From Dirofilaria immitis (taxonomy: Eukaryota > Nematoda > Chromadorea > Rhabditida > Onchocercidae): a stretch of DNA of 64,000 nt. The stretch lies in contig JAKNDB010000075.1 of assembly GCA_024305405.1 (NCBI GenBank), positions 1,116,001 through 1,180,000 of the forward strand. The letters are read 5' to 3'. The notes beneath the pieces are model-generated. The model ran no database searches. It was not told where the DNA came from and saw nothing but the letters and a program-made list of their open reading frames with translations. Below are positions 1-13,747 of the stretch, piece after piece (the first letter of the stretch is position 1; every line of letters starts with the position of its first letter). The position numbers and the translations under genes are program-made.

Positions 1-1693
1 TGCCTTTCTCTTGTTTACATTTAAGAATATTATATATACATATATTTGTTGACATCTTTTCAATTCTTTCGTTTTTTTTCCCCCATTTCTCTCTCCTTCC
101 TCTCTCTCACTCTCTCTCTCTCTCTCTCTCGTTCTCGTTCTCTTGAATGATAGTTTAAAAAATTGAAATGATCAAAAATCATATAAAAAAATTACGTAAA
201 ATAATTTAGCAATTTAAATTACAAAAATGATAACAAAAAAAAAACAAGAAGTTGTATATACATATATATATCATTTTATCACTTATCATATGATTAATTA
301 ATTAATTTAATCGGCAAAAAATTTAATCGATTATTGTAATAGATTTGTTTTTTATAAAATTATTACACAATTAATTTATTACATTTCAATATAATGATAG
401 GAAATTTTATCAATATAATTATTATTAACATTTAAAAACAATTATATTTTACAATATTTTGATTAATGCTTTTATATATCATCATAATCTATTAATAGCT
501 TGTTGTGTTAGCTTTCGATTATTAAATTTTCTCGAGCAAAATTGTCTCATTGTCATTTCATTCATTAAGCACAATAAATCCAGATATTTATACATTTTCA
601 AAAGGTAAAGTATATATATATAAATGGCTTACCTTCATTCATCTCTTATTTCAATTTAATTTTTAAAATATTAATTTTATTTCTAAACTTTTATATTAAT
701 TAAAATATTTGCGCTCAAATATGATATGTTTTATATATATATATATATATATATTTTATGCTACTAATCAATGATTTAATCATTTTTAAAATTATAATAT
801 TTAATTTTTTATTAAAATAAATTTTTTTGCAAAAATGAAAAATTTCGAAATTTAAAATAATTTTTTTTAAATAAAAAAAATTGATTAACAATGAAAATTT
901 GCAATTCTGATCGATTTAACAATTATTTATAAAAATCTTTTAATTTGATTGGTAAAAAAAAGGAAAGAAAAGAAATGAAAAAAACGGTAGCAAAATATAT
1001 TATCAAGAATACAGTAAGAAAAACAGTAACAAAATATATTATCAAAGATACAGTAAGATTTTAGGTACAGTAATATTTTATATTTTATATCAATAATTTA
1101 AAATGGAATATATTTTCTTTTTCTTTTATTTTCTTTTTTTTTAAATAGAATATATATAAGATATTTATGATAAATTTTCAATTCTCATTCGTTATTGTCA
1201 TAACATTTTTATATAACTAACAAAATAATTGTTCATTAGAAAGCTACGGTAGAAATTTAAATTCATCACATATTTATATGGTGATGATACGATTGGATGA
1301 TATGGTTGTTGTTCATTCGAAACGATAATTATAAAATGATAAATTTATGCATAAATCTAAATTTGCTGATAATGAAATGATAAAAAAAATTTCAAATCAA
1401 AAGTTAACAGATATTCAAACTTCAAGTATACATGTTTTTATAATTTTAAGATATTTTTCTAAAATTGATTGATCAATATTTTAGATATTTTATTACATAT
1501 TTCATCATTAAAATTTTTAGCTGACGTTTGTCAGTTGTTAAAAATTAATTTTATCATTGATTGATAGTCATGTTGATAACATTTTAACAATGATAAATTG
1601 TACATGTATTCTATGTGTTTTACGCGTTTTAAATTATTATTTGATCAAAATATTATACAAATATTTATAATTGTAAAATCGCCTATCTTAGAA
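1..1693. other. AT-rich 5' flank of the globin gene
   Basis: No gene recognised. It holds a CT dinucleotide tract around 97-131, a TA tract around 731-755 and an imperfect 40-bp tandem duplication at about 981-1060 built around AAAATATATTATCAA. The promoter of the globin gene presumably lies here, but no motif can be named with confidence. The end of the segment carries TCTTAG at 1686-1691, two bases before the globin start codon. Confidence 0.6.
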
Positions 1694-4600
1694 ATGAGTG
1701 AAGGATTAAGAGGTATTCATGAGGATGACAAGAATTTATTACGAGAATCTTGGTCGATTATATATCGAAGTGTTGAAAAGATTGGTGTCAATATTTTTCA
1801 ATGATATTTGACCAATGTCCTGATGCAAAATTTGTATGAATTTTAATCTTTTATCATATAATTTTATAATTTTTTAATTTTTGATCTGTAATTAAATTAA
1901 AATTAATTATTCAATTATAATTTTATATATATAAAATAATTAATATATAATATGATTTAATTAAATAATTGCTTAATTAAACTTTTTATATTATAAGTTT
2001 ATATTTATTTATTTTCTTTTTTTTTTTCAGCTATTTCCATTTACGGATACATCAAAGAAAGACAGTGATTTCATTAAATTTCATGCGTTACGATTTATGC
2101 AGGTAAGTAATTATCAATTAACCAGATAAGCAATTATCAGTTAATTGTTTTTATCTTTTCTCTTAAATTTTATAAAAATTTTAAAAATGATTTAATGTAA
2201 ATTTTATAAATATTATTTTTATTTCATAACAAATTATTCCAAATTTTTTAAAAATGGAAGGATAGAAAATTTTGTAAAAATAAATGACTGATATATTTTT
2301 ATGCAAATAATGCAATATTATTTAAAATTATCAATTTATGATTGATTGATACTCAAATAGTTTTATCTTTTGATTTTTGTTACGATAAATCAAACTTCGA
2401 GAATTAAAATTATCAATTCTTTCTTAGTATTTTTATGCAAAATGACAAATTTAAATAACAAAATGAAATATTAAAATTAATTTTAGAATTTATTAAGTTA
2501 AATTTATTTAATTATTAACAACAAATTCTCTCTCTAACTTTCCACTTATTTATTAATTTTTGAATGAAATTAATTTATGCATGAATTTTTGAATAAAAAT
2601 TAATGAAATTGAAATGAAAAAAAGGAAGCATTATATTCATACTTAAATTAGAAAATATATTAAATGCATCAATTTACTCAAATAATCAATTGATTCGCTT
2701 TCAATTTATTAATTTAAAATTTTAAGACAAATAATCAATTCATTCGCTTTCAATTTATTAATTTAAAATTTTAAGACAAATAATCAATTCATTCGCTTTC
2801 AATTTATTAATTTTAAATTTTAAGACAAATAATCAATTCATTCGCTTTCAATTTATTAATTTTAAATTTTAAGACAAATAATCAATTCATTTTTCTTTCA
2901 ATTTATTAATATAAAATTTCAGGCAATAGAAAGTGTTATTAATTCTGTGGGTAATTTAAATGAAGTTGATCCGTTATTAACTAATCTTGGCCATGTACAT
3001 GGAAAATTAAAGGTTATTTAAATTAAAATATTTTTTCCTTTTCATTCAAATAGTTTTTTTCTTGCAATTAACATTTTTTTGATTCTCAAAAATTTTTGAG
3101 AATTAAAATTTGAAGTAATAAATAATTTTTATATTAAATTTGTTTCTGTCTAACATTGATTATATCAATCCTAAAATGAATAAAATTGTTAATGAAGTAA
3201 TATTTGATTAAAAAAAAAATGTGCTCTTAAAATTTTCGTCATTTTTTTTTTTCATTTATCATTTAATTTTATCCATATAAATGAATCTATTATTGCTACA
3301 TGGATTTATAAAGATTAAAATTCAAGAAGCAAAAAAAAAAGACTAAACAAAACTTTGATAAACAATGTTGAAATCAATGATGATGAAAAAGATAAAATGA
3401 AGGAATGAAAGAAAAAAAAGGATAAAAAATTTGCTTATTCGAGAAAAATTATAAATGCAAATTAAATATTTCTCGACAATATTTCTCGATTAATTTATTT
3501 AAACGAATTTAATAAATTATTTAGGAAAGACTTGATTTTAAACCGGAATATTGGTCAGTTTTTCGTGAATGCACATTGTATCATTTTAGACGAGCATTGG
3601 AAAAGAGTAATATTGTTGTCAAGTTTGTTTTTTTTTTTCATTTATTAATTTCAAATATAAGTTATTCGATAATTCATTATGTTTATCAAAATACGATTAA
3701 TTAATAGTAATAATTATTCAATAACATTTTTACTAAAAAAACACAAAGTTTAATAGTCTATTTAATTTATTTATTTAATTTAATTTATTTATTTATAGTT
3801 TTGTTTATTTATTAAATTGATTATTAAACTTTGTGTTTAGGCCTAAATCATTGATAACTACTGAATTAGACAAATGATCATTTAAATTTCTTCTCTCTTT
3901 ATTTGATTAAAAATATGATTTTTGTTATCTCAATTTGCTGTTATCTTATCTTAACAGTCATGTTATCAAATTTTAAATTATAGCCGAATAAATTTTTGTG
4001 AAAAAAATAAAACATAATCATTTAAAATCAATTCTCAATCAGGTTATCCTAAATAATTGATAATATTTAATAAGTAAATAATAAATGGTTAACATTTGTA
4101 AATGTTTTTAAATTAATCATAAAATATTACAGATATGTTTGAAATTTCATTTCTTCTTCTCCTACCTAAAATATTAATTAACTAATTTATCATGCATATC
4201 TAAAGTAAATCAAATTATTGAATTTTTTTTTTTTTTTTAATCAAAACTTTCTCACAACTACTAAAAGCATAAATAAAAGGAAAAAAGAAGGAAATGACAA
4301 ATTTCATATTAGATATTTAAAATGGAAATTATATATATTTTTTTCAAATAAAAATTTAAGTATCGAAGAAATTAATTTTATAGAAATCGACGAATATTTG
4401 CCAGAACCGAATCAATCCATACTAATGTAGATTATTTGATTACTTTATGGGGTCTACTACTCGATTATATGATCGAAGAGATGACGGCATCTTTTCGTGC
4501 TGATATTCGAATGAGGTTTAAAGCTTAATCAATGTTTTCAAATTTTTTTCTTTTCGAGAAATTTTACTTGAACAAAAAAAAAAAAAAAAATGATAATAAT

Positions 4601-5176
4601 AAATTAAATGATAATAATATTATTGATTTTAAAATTCTTAGTGCTTTTTCTTTTTTTTCTTTTCAGAGAACTTAATAAGAATAATTGGCTTCAAAATGAG
4701 GATGAATTAATTAATGCGCAGCATTTAGAAGAGAGAAAAGCAGCAATGAAAATGCAACGAACCGAAAAGTAAAAATTTAAAAAAAAAAAAATTTATCTTT
4801 GATAAAGTAAAACATTTATCTCATCTCTTTTTCGCCTTTTTGCTATCAAAAAAAAATGATAATAATAATTTGAAATAAATTTCAAATTTTTATTGTCAGA
4901 AATTTTGAAAAAAAAAAAATTTATCAAATAATTTTTGCATTAATTAATTACTACAATTAACAACATGTTTATAAAATTTTGTACTAAATTAATGGAATTT
5001 AATTAAAAATATATTCATTCTTTAATTTCTATTTTAAATTAATTTCTTTCTTTATTTTTTTTTCTTTTCTTTTTTGTTTAAGGTCAAGAGCAGGTAATAA
5101 AGAGCAAAATAGACGAAAGAATTTTTGTTGTGGTATTCAATGCTTCCGTTTCGATCAACAATATGATCATCAATGA
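1694..5176 (+). CDS. Nematode globin (haem-binding globin-fold protein)
   Basis: Seven exons: 1694-1833, 2031-2102, 2923-3012, 3525-3606, 4431-4515, 4667-4768, 5083-5176. They give about 221 aa. The globin fold is readable: LFPF at residues 48-51 (CD corner with the CD1 Phe), probable distal His at about 65 (E7) and proximal F8 His at about 97 in LGHVHGKL. Nematode globins bind haem and O2, and many act as sensors rather than carriers. The C-terminal tail of some 60 residues is basic and ends with NFCCGIQCF, so lipid modification of the cysteines is conceivable. The start follows a TCTTAG acceptor by two bases, suggesting trans-splicing. Exon 1 is one base short: the T5 run at 1794-1798 must read T6 to join VNIF to the IFDQCPDAK helix, and 140+1 then closes the phase. 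A weak acceptor (AATGTAG) precedes exon 5. The paralogue cannot be named. Confidence 0.92.
2681..2925 (+). repeat. 49-bp minisatellite ending at the globin exon 3 acceptor
   Basis: Five copies of a 49-bp AT-rich unit start at about 2681, 2730, 2779, 2828 and 2877. Each contains ATTCGCTTTC (diverged in the last copy) and AATTTATTAAT and ends in a short T-run. Internal units end TTTTAAGACAA. The last, more diverged unit ends TTTCAG and is the functional 3' splice site of globin exon 3. The array therefore multiplies the branch and acceptor region. Confidence 0.9.
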
Positions 5177-8100
5177 TGGAATTATTATCAAACAGTTACC
5201 TCATTATTAGTAGTATTAATTCATTAAATTTCCATATTTCATATATATAATTAATGAATTTCAATTAATTAATTTCCGATACAATTTCAATTCGATTATT
5301 TCTATCCTAAAATGCTAGAAATTGTGAACTTATGAGAAAAGAAAAACACACTTTTTAGATAATTTTATGAAATTTTATTTTGTCAATCAAATAAAACTAT
5401 TCTTAAAATTCAATTACAATTCATTTCATGTATTGTTCAATTTTCTCTTTTTTTTCTTCGAAAATTTGAAAGCGAAATTAAGTTTTATTGTTAATTAATT
5501 GATTAATCAATTGTTCAATCGATTGGATAAGCTAATTAATTTTTCGATTATTCGATTAAGTGCCATAATCAATCGATAATATTGTTTGTAAAATAATAAC
5601 TTTTTCTTCATGATATTGTATTTCATCCTATTTAAATGTTATTCTTGAAATCAATAAATTCAATTTAATCGGAAATCAAATTACATATTCAATAGCGGAA
5701 ATAATATTATATGTATAAAAAAATAAAAAACGAACATCATATTATTTTGTTACTTTTTCTTCTCTCTCTCTCTCTCTCTCTCTTTGTCATTCTCTTTCTT
5801 TCTTTCTCTTTTTTAAATGTTATCAATTAAAATTGTTATATGACGTTGAAACATTTTATATTCAATTTTTATGTCTGAAAAGGTTATATTCATTTATAAC
5901 ATTTATTATCAATGTTTAGTAGCAATATTATTGATCTCATCATTTCAATCTAATTTTCAACAATATATTTGGTTATGTAAAAATTTTATTGTTTGAAAAA
6001 TTATTAGGAAATAAAAATTTGCAAAAATTTTTTATTTATTTATTTATTTATTCAATTAATCATAAACAGAGAGCAGATGACAAAAAAAAAAGAAAACAAA
6101 TTTGTTATTAAAAATGAATTATGTAAATTTTTTTTTTTTATTTAAAAATTATCTATTCGATATATTAACAAAAAAAAAAAAATGAAATGTTAAAGTATAA
6201 TTTTTATAACTCAATTCTTTCCTAATAATATTCAAATTATCAAATATATATGTTGTCTTGAATAAGTATTATTGATCTAAAGTGAGTGCAAATAATGAAA
6301 GTGACGTCTGATAATATGATACTTAAAAATATTAAATTATAGTATATAATGAGAAATGTCAAATTAATTTGATATAAACAGAAATAAATTATAAATGCCT
6401 TGTTACATTCATATTTAGCATATTAATAATTTTTGATTTCTAATTTCTCGCAAAATTTTCCAAAGGGAAAGAATTAATTTTAAATTTCGTAATTTTACAA
6501 AAAAAAAAATTAGTAATAAAAAAATTTATCAAAATTATTTCAACTTAAAATTTACAAAAGAAATATTTCGATAATAAGAGACTATTACAAAAATGTATAC
6601 AAAAGAGAACCATTATAAATTTTTAGTTTATTATATCTGTTACCGTATCTACTGGTTACGGTATTCTACAGTACTACCGATATACTATTTACAAGATTAA
6701 AGTTAATTTTTTTAAAAAAAAATCCAAACTGCAAAATGATAAGATTAAAATATGAGAATGACGTCAATGATACGATATCATTATCGTTATTATTTTTCAT
6801 AAAATTATACATGCATTTAAAATGTATATAGGATTATTAAAATGATGGCCGTATATAAAAATTATTACGCTGAATGTTACTTGTTTATTTCAACTATTTA
6901 TTATCTTATTCTAATAATTAGTAATGTCTAATAATAGTATTTCTAAATATATATATAAATTAAAACATCATAAATCAAAAATATTTATTTTATAAAAATT
7001 TTTTTGAAATATTTTTAACAAATATAAATAATAATTTATATTTAATATTTTTGTTTTATATTTCGAATAAATTAACTAATTTAAATAAAAACTTTTTTAA
7101 TTATTTATAATTTCAATTAATTACTTTTTAGTTAGAAGCAAAAAAATTACATTCAAAAGTTTATCAATTGATAAAAAATTTATCAAAATTAATTTTATTA
7201 AATTTTTATTGAAATAAACATATGAAATATTTTGATAACATTTAATTTTACATATTTGATAGAAAACAAATTATACCTTAATCATATTTTTCAAATCATC
7301 GGCACCTTTTTTTCTATTATTATTATCATTGCTGATATTTTATCAATACTTTCTTATAAAATATGAACTTTAAACAAAGTTATTTCCTGTTTCAATATAC
7401 TATGAATATTAAAGTTGTGTATATATTTTAAGAATTTAATTATCTTTTGAAGCTTAAAACTTTTAGTTTTTGCTTTATCACTTGAAATATACGATAACTT
7501 AAAATTTTCCAATTAATTATCACTGTCCTTTATACTACAGTAATATTTTTCTAAAAAAAAAAAATTCCTAATAAAACAATGAAATTTAAATGAATTCATT
7601 TCCTATTTCCATATACTAGAAGTATTATGGAAAATGTTATCTCAGGATGTTAGATTGATAATATGATATATAATAATATATGATATATGATAGTTTTTTT
7701 TCTATCTTTCTCACTGGTCGTATCAAATGGGCAAAAAAACAATTATGAAAATTCTGAACAGCTATTTTTCTATTCATTATAAATTTTTCATTTAAAAGCT
7801 CAAAGATGAGAAAGAGAGAAAAAATAAAGAAAAATGAATTTATGAAGAATCCATCAAAACACTACCATCGCTTAATCAGATATAATAATAATTAATAATA
7901 CTTATCTATCAAGAAATGAGTATTAATCTCGGGATATTAATTTTCATAGCGAGTTAATAAATTGGTAGTGGCTATAAAAGAAAGGGTAGTCAAAAAAGTA
8001 TGGGAGCCAAGGTTTGGAAATTTTATTTGGCTTATGGATCAGTTTTCTGATACTCATTGCCAGCTATACAAGAACAATTTTCTTCGTCTTTCAGCGATTT

Positions 8101-8303
8101 TCTTTTCCTTATTTTCTGGAATCAGTGAACTTTTAATCCGATCAAAATATTATTATACAGTTAGCACATAAGTTGAATTTTGCAATGGTTCAGACTCGAT
8201 GTATAGATGTTTCAAGCAGGATGAATTCGAAATAGAGATTTTAATGCAGTCGTATGCTTATTGGATAACAATGTGATTATTCATTGCTTTCTTTTAAGAA
8301 AAG
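5177..8303. other. Intergenic region between globin and LSG1
   Basis: Very AT-rich (long A and T runs, a CT tract at 5761-5782). No exon with family resemblance was found on either strand. Open frames near 7960-8170 show no recognisable protein. The segment ends in CTTTTAAG at 8291-8298, a probable trans-splice acceptor five bases before the LSG1 ATG. Confidence 0.6.
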
Positions 8304-11300
8304 ATGACAAAACGTCGGCCAAATAACAAAAAACCGACAGGTTTAAATCGTTATTTGGGAAATTCCTTATTAAATGAACGTGAAAAATTACGTCGACAAT
8401 ATCGGAAAAAGCAACAAGCTTATGAAGCCGAGAATATAGCTGAAATTAAGGTTAAACTTTATGGATGCCATTTTATGATGTTTGATTTTAGTTCAAAAAC
8501 TGTGAAGATTTGAGCTCGAGATAGTCAATTATTTCAGTGGAAGTAAGTTAAGGGTTAATTAACTAATATTATTAACATAAAGTAACAATAGCTAGGTTGT
8601 ATGACAAGATAAAGATAGATCGTTAGAGCAAGAAAGCATAAAATAAGATTGAATAAAAAGATAGGAGTGTTAAAAGATAAGATAAAAAAATTGGATAGTT
8701 GGTTGTTAAATTCTGACAAAAGAGATGAATAAGCGATAATAAAATAGCATAAAGTAAGATTAGTTAATGTAAAATAGCGTAAGATAAAATTAGAAACTGT
8801 AAAATAGCTTACATTAATATATTTGGTTAATGTAATTTCAAGCTGTAAAATAGCTTATTTAGCATATTTAGTTAATGTAATTTCAGTAATGTTAAGCCTA
8901 AATATGTAACTTAACACAGGATGAATCATTTAATTTTTTTGCTCATGAAAAAGTAATCTACGAATCAGTGAATCCATTCATGTATCATTTGTTATTGAAT
9001 ATTACGAATCTCAGTAAAAGTTTGCTGATAAATTTTCAGAACTTTTATGTTCTTAATTTCATATGGTGATATCATTCGTTCTACTTTAATATTTTTATAT
9101 GAAACCATTGATGCTCCTTTATAGTGCCCCTCCACAGCATAAATTGTTTTATTATTTTGCAAATTTATTTATTTTGCGGTCCTTATGAATAAACATTTTT
9201 ACAGAACGTTGCACAAAATATTGACTCTGTAACCGATGAAACTGGTTTGGAAGAATTCTTGGCCAAAGCTGAACTTGCCAAAACGAATTTTACAGCCGAC
9301 CGAGGAGAACTCCGCTTACTCGATTTGTGAGTTTTTTTCTCTGTACTTTGAAACACAGTAAAAGTTAAGATTATGCAAAAACTGTTGGAGAAAAATCTCC
9401 TTGTAACGACATATGAATCTTTTGAGCCAAGTTTATTTCAGTTATATTTTTTTAAATTGTACATCAATTCCGTATGATGAAAGAAAAGATTCTTTTAAAG
9501 ACCATATAATTTTGAGGAGAAATTCGAAAATCGTCTTAAATGCCACAAATGCCGCACTCTCAATGGACGAGCTATATAAGAAATACGGCGATCGATTACG
9601 GATTCCTCGTCGACCACCAAAATGTGAATGGGAAACGGCGGATGATCTGACCCAATTAGAAAATGAGTATTTTCTGGAATGGCGTAAAAATCTTGCTGAT
9701 TTGCAAGAAGTAAATTTTCCCGCTTCCCAAATATATTGACTTCAAATTCAATTTCTGATTTCAAAAATATTTGCTAACATTATTAAATATACTGACTTCG
9801 TATATTATTCAGTATGCTAATTAAATATACTGACTTCAAATATATTTCCTGGCATCATTGAGTTTTCAGGGTCATAGTGTGATATTAACTCCTTATGAGA
9901 GAAACCTGGAGCTATGGCGGCAACTTTGGCGAGTCATTGAACGAAGTGATATTATAATTCAAGTTAGCTTGCTTTAAGAGTATTCTAAAACATACTTTAG
10001 ATCTATTCTTTTCTTTTGGACTTTCAATTTAATTTTTATTTATTATATTTTCTATCTTGATTTTTAACAAATAAGAATGATACTGTAGTAGCACATTTTT
10101 ATCTTATTTAGATTCTTGATGCTCGCAATCCGCTGCTGTTCCGCAATCTAGATCTGGAAGCATATGTTAAAGAATGTGATGCCACGAAACAAAATATGTA
10201 CTTGATAAATAAAACTGATTTACTGTCGAAAGAGCAAATCGAATCATGGAGGAAGTGGTTCTTAGAAAATAATATAGATGCTATTTTTGGTAAATTTTCA
10301 GGATTAAAATTGAAGTTTTGAAATCTGTCGAGTTCAGTTCATATTCTGGATAACTTTTCCAAAAATTTCTTTTCCAGGTCAGCATTGGAACCAAAAGCTA
10401 GCTGTGCCAGTAAAAAATACAAAAAGAGATCGATACTGAATCACCCAGCAGCGCAGATGATGAAAAAGAAATCAAGAATGAGGAGCAGAATTTTGGAGAA
10501 TCATCAAACAGTAAAAATGAAGATGATGACAATGGCGAATTGAGAAATAGTGACCAATCGAAGAATAATAGCTCTGAAGCGAATCCATCGCAAAATGATG
10601 AAAAAATTCCGGTTATGCATTGTGCTGCGGTTAGCATTTTCTAACCTTAGTTTTCAATTTTCCTCAGTACTTCAGAATGTGTTTTGCAAAGCTATGTTTC
10701 ATGCTATTACTTATATAAATAGATATTTGCAAAGTGTTGCTCACTAAATTGTAAGCAATTTATTAATTGTTTATATATAAGTTTTGAATTCAAAACTGTT
10801 CATACATCCAATTCTGTTGCGAATGATTAGAAAGTTATGTCGAAAAATATTTATCGAATTTGAGAGAAGCTTTATAGCCGACGTATTTGCTAGAAAGACT
10901 TCCAGTTGATTGAATTTTTTTTCAAATCTTCAAAGCCTTAAACGATGTTTTTGGAAATAGGAATTTTGCTTTGGAAGAAAATTCTGAATTAGCTTATTTT
11001 TCAGGAGCTGATATCATTTTAAAATCCCGAAGTCATATCCAAACAAGTGATACAGAAAGGCGTCCTCTTGTTGTTGGAATGGTTGGTTACCCAAATGTTG
11101 GTAAAAGTTCTACGATAAATAAGCTATTGAGTCATAAGAAAGTATCAGTATCGGCTACACCTGGAAAAACCCGGCACCTCCAGACGCTGATAGTTGATGA
11201 TGAGGTATCTTTATAAACGAAATTAGAATTTTAAACAGTTTTCTGAAAGTTTAAGTGGATTAAATTAGTTGGAAAAATTTATCATTGAAAGCATTTCTAA

Positions 11301-12747
11301 ATTTTTTCTGTTTCTAGTTCAGAGAACTTTCTTTTCATTTTTATCAATAGTACTGGCCATTTATTTGATTTAATTTAGGAGTCGGAATTAGATAATCTTA
11401 TTTTGCTACATTAAATATCTGATCCATTAAATTCTTTTTTAACATTTGAAATAGCATTTAAAGTATTCAGCAGACGAACTATTATAAAATAAAATAAAAC
11501 CTCTACATAACATTATTCCTGGTTTTTATTTTTAGCTAACTTTATGTGATTGTCCTGGACTTGTGATGCCATCATTTGCATTAAGTCGAAGTGAAATGAT
11601 TTTGAATGGAATTCTTTCGATTGATCATATGCGCGAGTATTTATCACCTGTTGAACTATTATTAACACGGGTCCCGCGAAAATATTTTGAGAAAATTTAT
11701 TCGGTGATGTTGACGAGCATCACCGATGATGATGGTGATGAGGAAACATTAGTTAGTGCGCATGATCTGCTTACAGCAATTGCATTCATTAGAGGTTTTC
11801 TGATATTCTATATTTCTAGAGAGATGATGTAGAATGTTGTACATACGATATGAATATTTAAGTTTGATGATTTTAACGGCCCTGACAGTGGTTTTTTAGA
11901 ACGTGATGATACTCATAAAGTTCATGTTACTTGTTTAACACAGACTATTACTGTTTTCAACTAATAATCGCTCCAAATAATATGTGTTATGTTATTATAA
12001 TTATAGCATTACTGTTTAGTGGGGGTTTTAATTTTTAAACTGATGGTATAAGTTTTTCATGCATAAGCCTAAACTTCTAAAAAAATTTGTCCTGCGTTGG
12101 GAAATATTTCTGACAATATTTTAAAGGATATTCATAAATTAGGTTAGCATTCAGTCTTAAAACACATTATTAATGTTAGAGTATTGATTTCAGGCTACAT
12201 GTCATCGGCTGGTGTAGCGGACTGTTCACGGGCGGCACGTTTAGTATTAAAAGATGTCGTAAATGGTAAAGTGAAATGGGTTGCGGCACCACCAAACATA
12301 GATCAAAAAGAGTTTGATAAATTAACTTACAGTGTTCTGGATGCAGCGAATTCGGTTAGGTTGAAACCAAATAGTAGCATTATGCAACAGGTAATGCATA
12401 TTTGGTTTGCTATAACCATTACAAATTTTACATAAAATTTATAAATCCGAATATTTAATTCTTAAGAATTTCTCAAATTCCATGAGAAGCATGTATTTGC
12501 TCGACTTTGAATATAATTTCTATTTAATTTAATTGCAGCTTGAAAAACGTCATTTGTTGCAAGATATGAAAGCATCAGACAAACTACTTGACGAACAATT
12601 TTTTCTTGGTTCGAGCAATCAGGTCCATGTTCGTTCCTTGCGTTCTATGCCAAAGTTTATGCCATCACAGGAGATGAAATTCGGCTGTCAAAAAAACATT
12701 TTAATAAAAATAAACATGAAAAATTGCGAAGGATTTTTGTTGATTAA
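8304..12747 (+). CDS. LSG1: Large subunit GTPase 1 (LSG1), circularly permuted ribosome-biogenesis GTPase
   Basis: Ten exons: 8304-8450, 9205-9326, 9442-9709, 9870-9962, 10112-10289, 10378-10629, 10906-11204, 11536-11794, 12194-12390, 12539-12747. They give about 675 aa against 658 in human. LSG1 releases the export adaptor NMD3 from cytoplasmic 60S subunits. Motifs appear in the permuted order G4-G5-G1-G3: LINKTDLL (exon 5), WSAL (exon 5/6 junction), GYPNVGKSST and SVSATPGKT (exon 7), CDCPGLVMPSF (exon 8). The IPRRP and ILTPYERNLELWRQLWR blocks and the basic tail KKHFNKNKHEKLRRIF also match. An acidic Ser/Glu/Asp-rich insert lies in exon 6. The frame needs four added bases, at T5 10284-10288, A6 10412-10417, T8 10915-10922 and A7 12690-12696; all intron phases then agree. 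The exon 3 acceptor is the least certain, and an internal one near 9520 is possible. Confidence 0.95.
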
Positions 12748-13747
12748 TCTAAGATATGAGCATTCGACAAGAAAATTATTTGAATGTTGAAATATAGGGA
12801 TTTTGAGTATTTGTACATTCAAAATATCCCAGCATTGCTCCGATGCTATGCTGTTACTTATGTGATAGATTTAGTTATTTAAATGTCCTTCAGGTTTAAT
12901 AATTGTTCTCATTATATGCTCAATAAATTTATAAATTATGGTCCATTTGTGAAAATTTCTGCTATTTGCTCAAATTTTTGCCGCAAAACTTCAGAATTTT
13001 TTTCTAATATTTAACAAATAAGAAATATGATAAATTCGCTGTGCTGATTAGATGCATTCCTCAACTTCCGAAGTATTTCCGCAGTCTCAGTATTATGCGG
13101 ATAAAAGCATATCCTGTATTCTCATAATATTCATTTATTTGATGAATCTCGAAGATTATTATATTGTATAACAAAGCATGTGGCTACTTCGGTTCCTGTG
13201 AAAATTATTTGCCAAATAGAACTGCATAATTATATCGGGGAGATATTTACAATGTAAGGGATCTTGTTTTTGATATTAGAAGGTTTTCGATTTATTTTAT
13301 ATTATGGAAATACGAATGTAATATATTTTAAATTCGTTTCTATTCATGTCTCTAGAAAAATTTAAGATTTAGAATCCGAGAAGCATAATTGAAACATTTA
13401 TGTAATATCGATTTGTTCATAATTATTCATATGATGATGCGCTGCCGAATGGTGAGATCGGGTTTATGCCCCGTCGGGGATTCAACTTTGCATAGTGGTT
13501 GGTTAGGCACTAGTGGTTTGTAACATAGCGCTGTTATTCGATTAGGTAGAGTCAATGAGAATGTATTGTGACGTAGGTAGGTATGTGCTCGGTGTTGCTT
13601 CTTAACTGTTGGGCGTGTGTGCGCTGGTATTTAGTTATATGAAGTAAGGACGTATTTCAGTGACGTTAACCATATGTATGTCCTTATTATTGTAGCTACA
13701 GTAATATCTAACGATGATTCGATAATTTCAGGCTAAGTATTTCAAAA
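12748..13747. other. LSG1 3' flank and rpl-27 promoter region
   Basis: The first half is AT-rich and featureless. From about 13430 to 13740 the sequence is clearly more GC-rich than its surroundings and includes a short CCCCGTCGGGG hairpin at about 13469. This is probably the rpl-27 promoter and 5' leader. A TTTCAG acceptor at 13726-13731 leaves a 16-nt leader before the ATG. No tRNA or other RNA gene could be demonstrated. Confidence 0.5.

Noticed and set aside
4218..4430. 70-codon open frame before globin exon 5
   Set aside because: Intronic: it ends exactly at the acceptor used by exon 5, is low-complexity, and the globin fold continues without it.
7962..8171. 69-codon open frame before LSG1
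   Set aside because: No recognisable protein; its first codon is TTG and it precedes the probable trans-splice acceptor of LSG1.
10398..10637. Serine/phenylalanine-rich minus-strand open frame
   Set aside because: It is the antisense of the acidic insert of LSG1 exon 6.
13430..13520. Possible tRNA or snoRNA upstream of rpl-27 (ATGATGA, CCCCGTCGGGG, GGATTCAAC)
   Set aside because: No box D at a suitable distance, no cloverleaf and no A box; best taken as promoter sequence.
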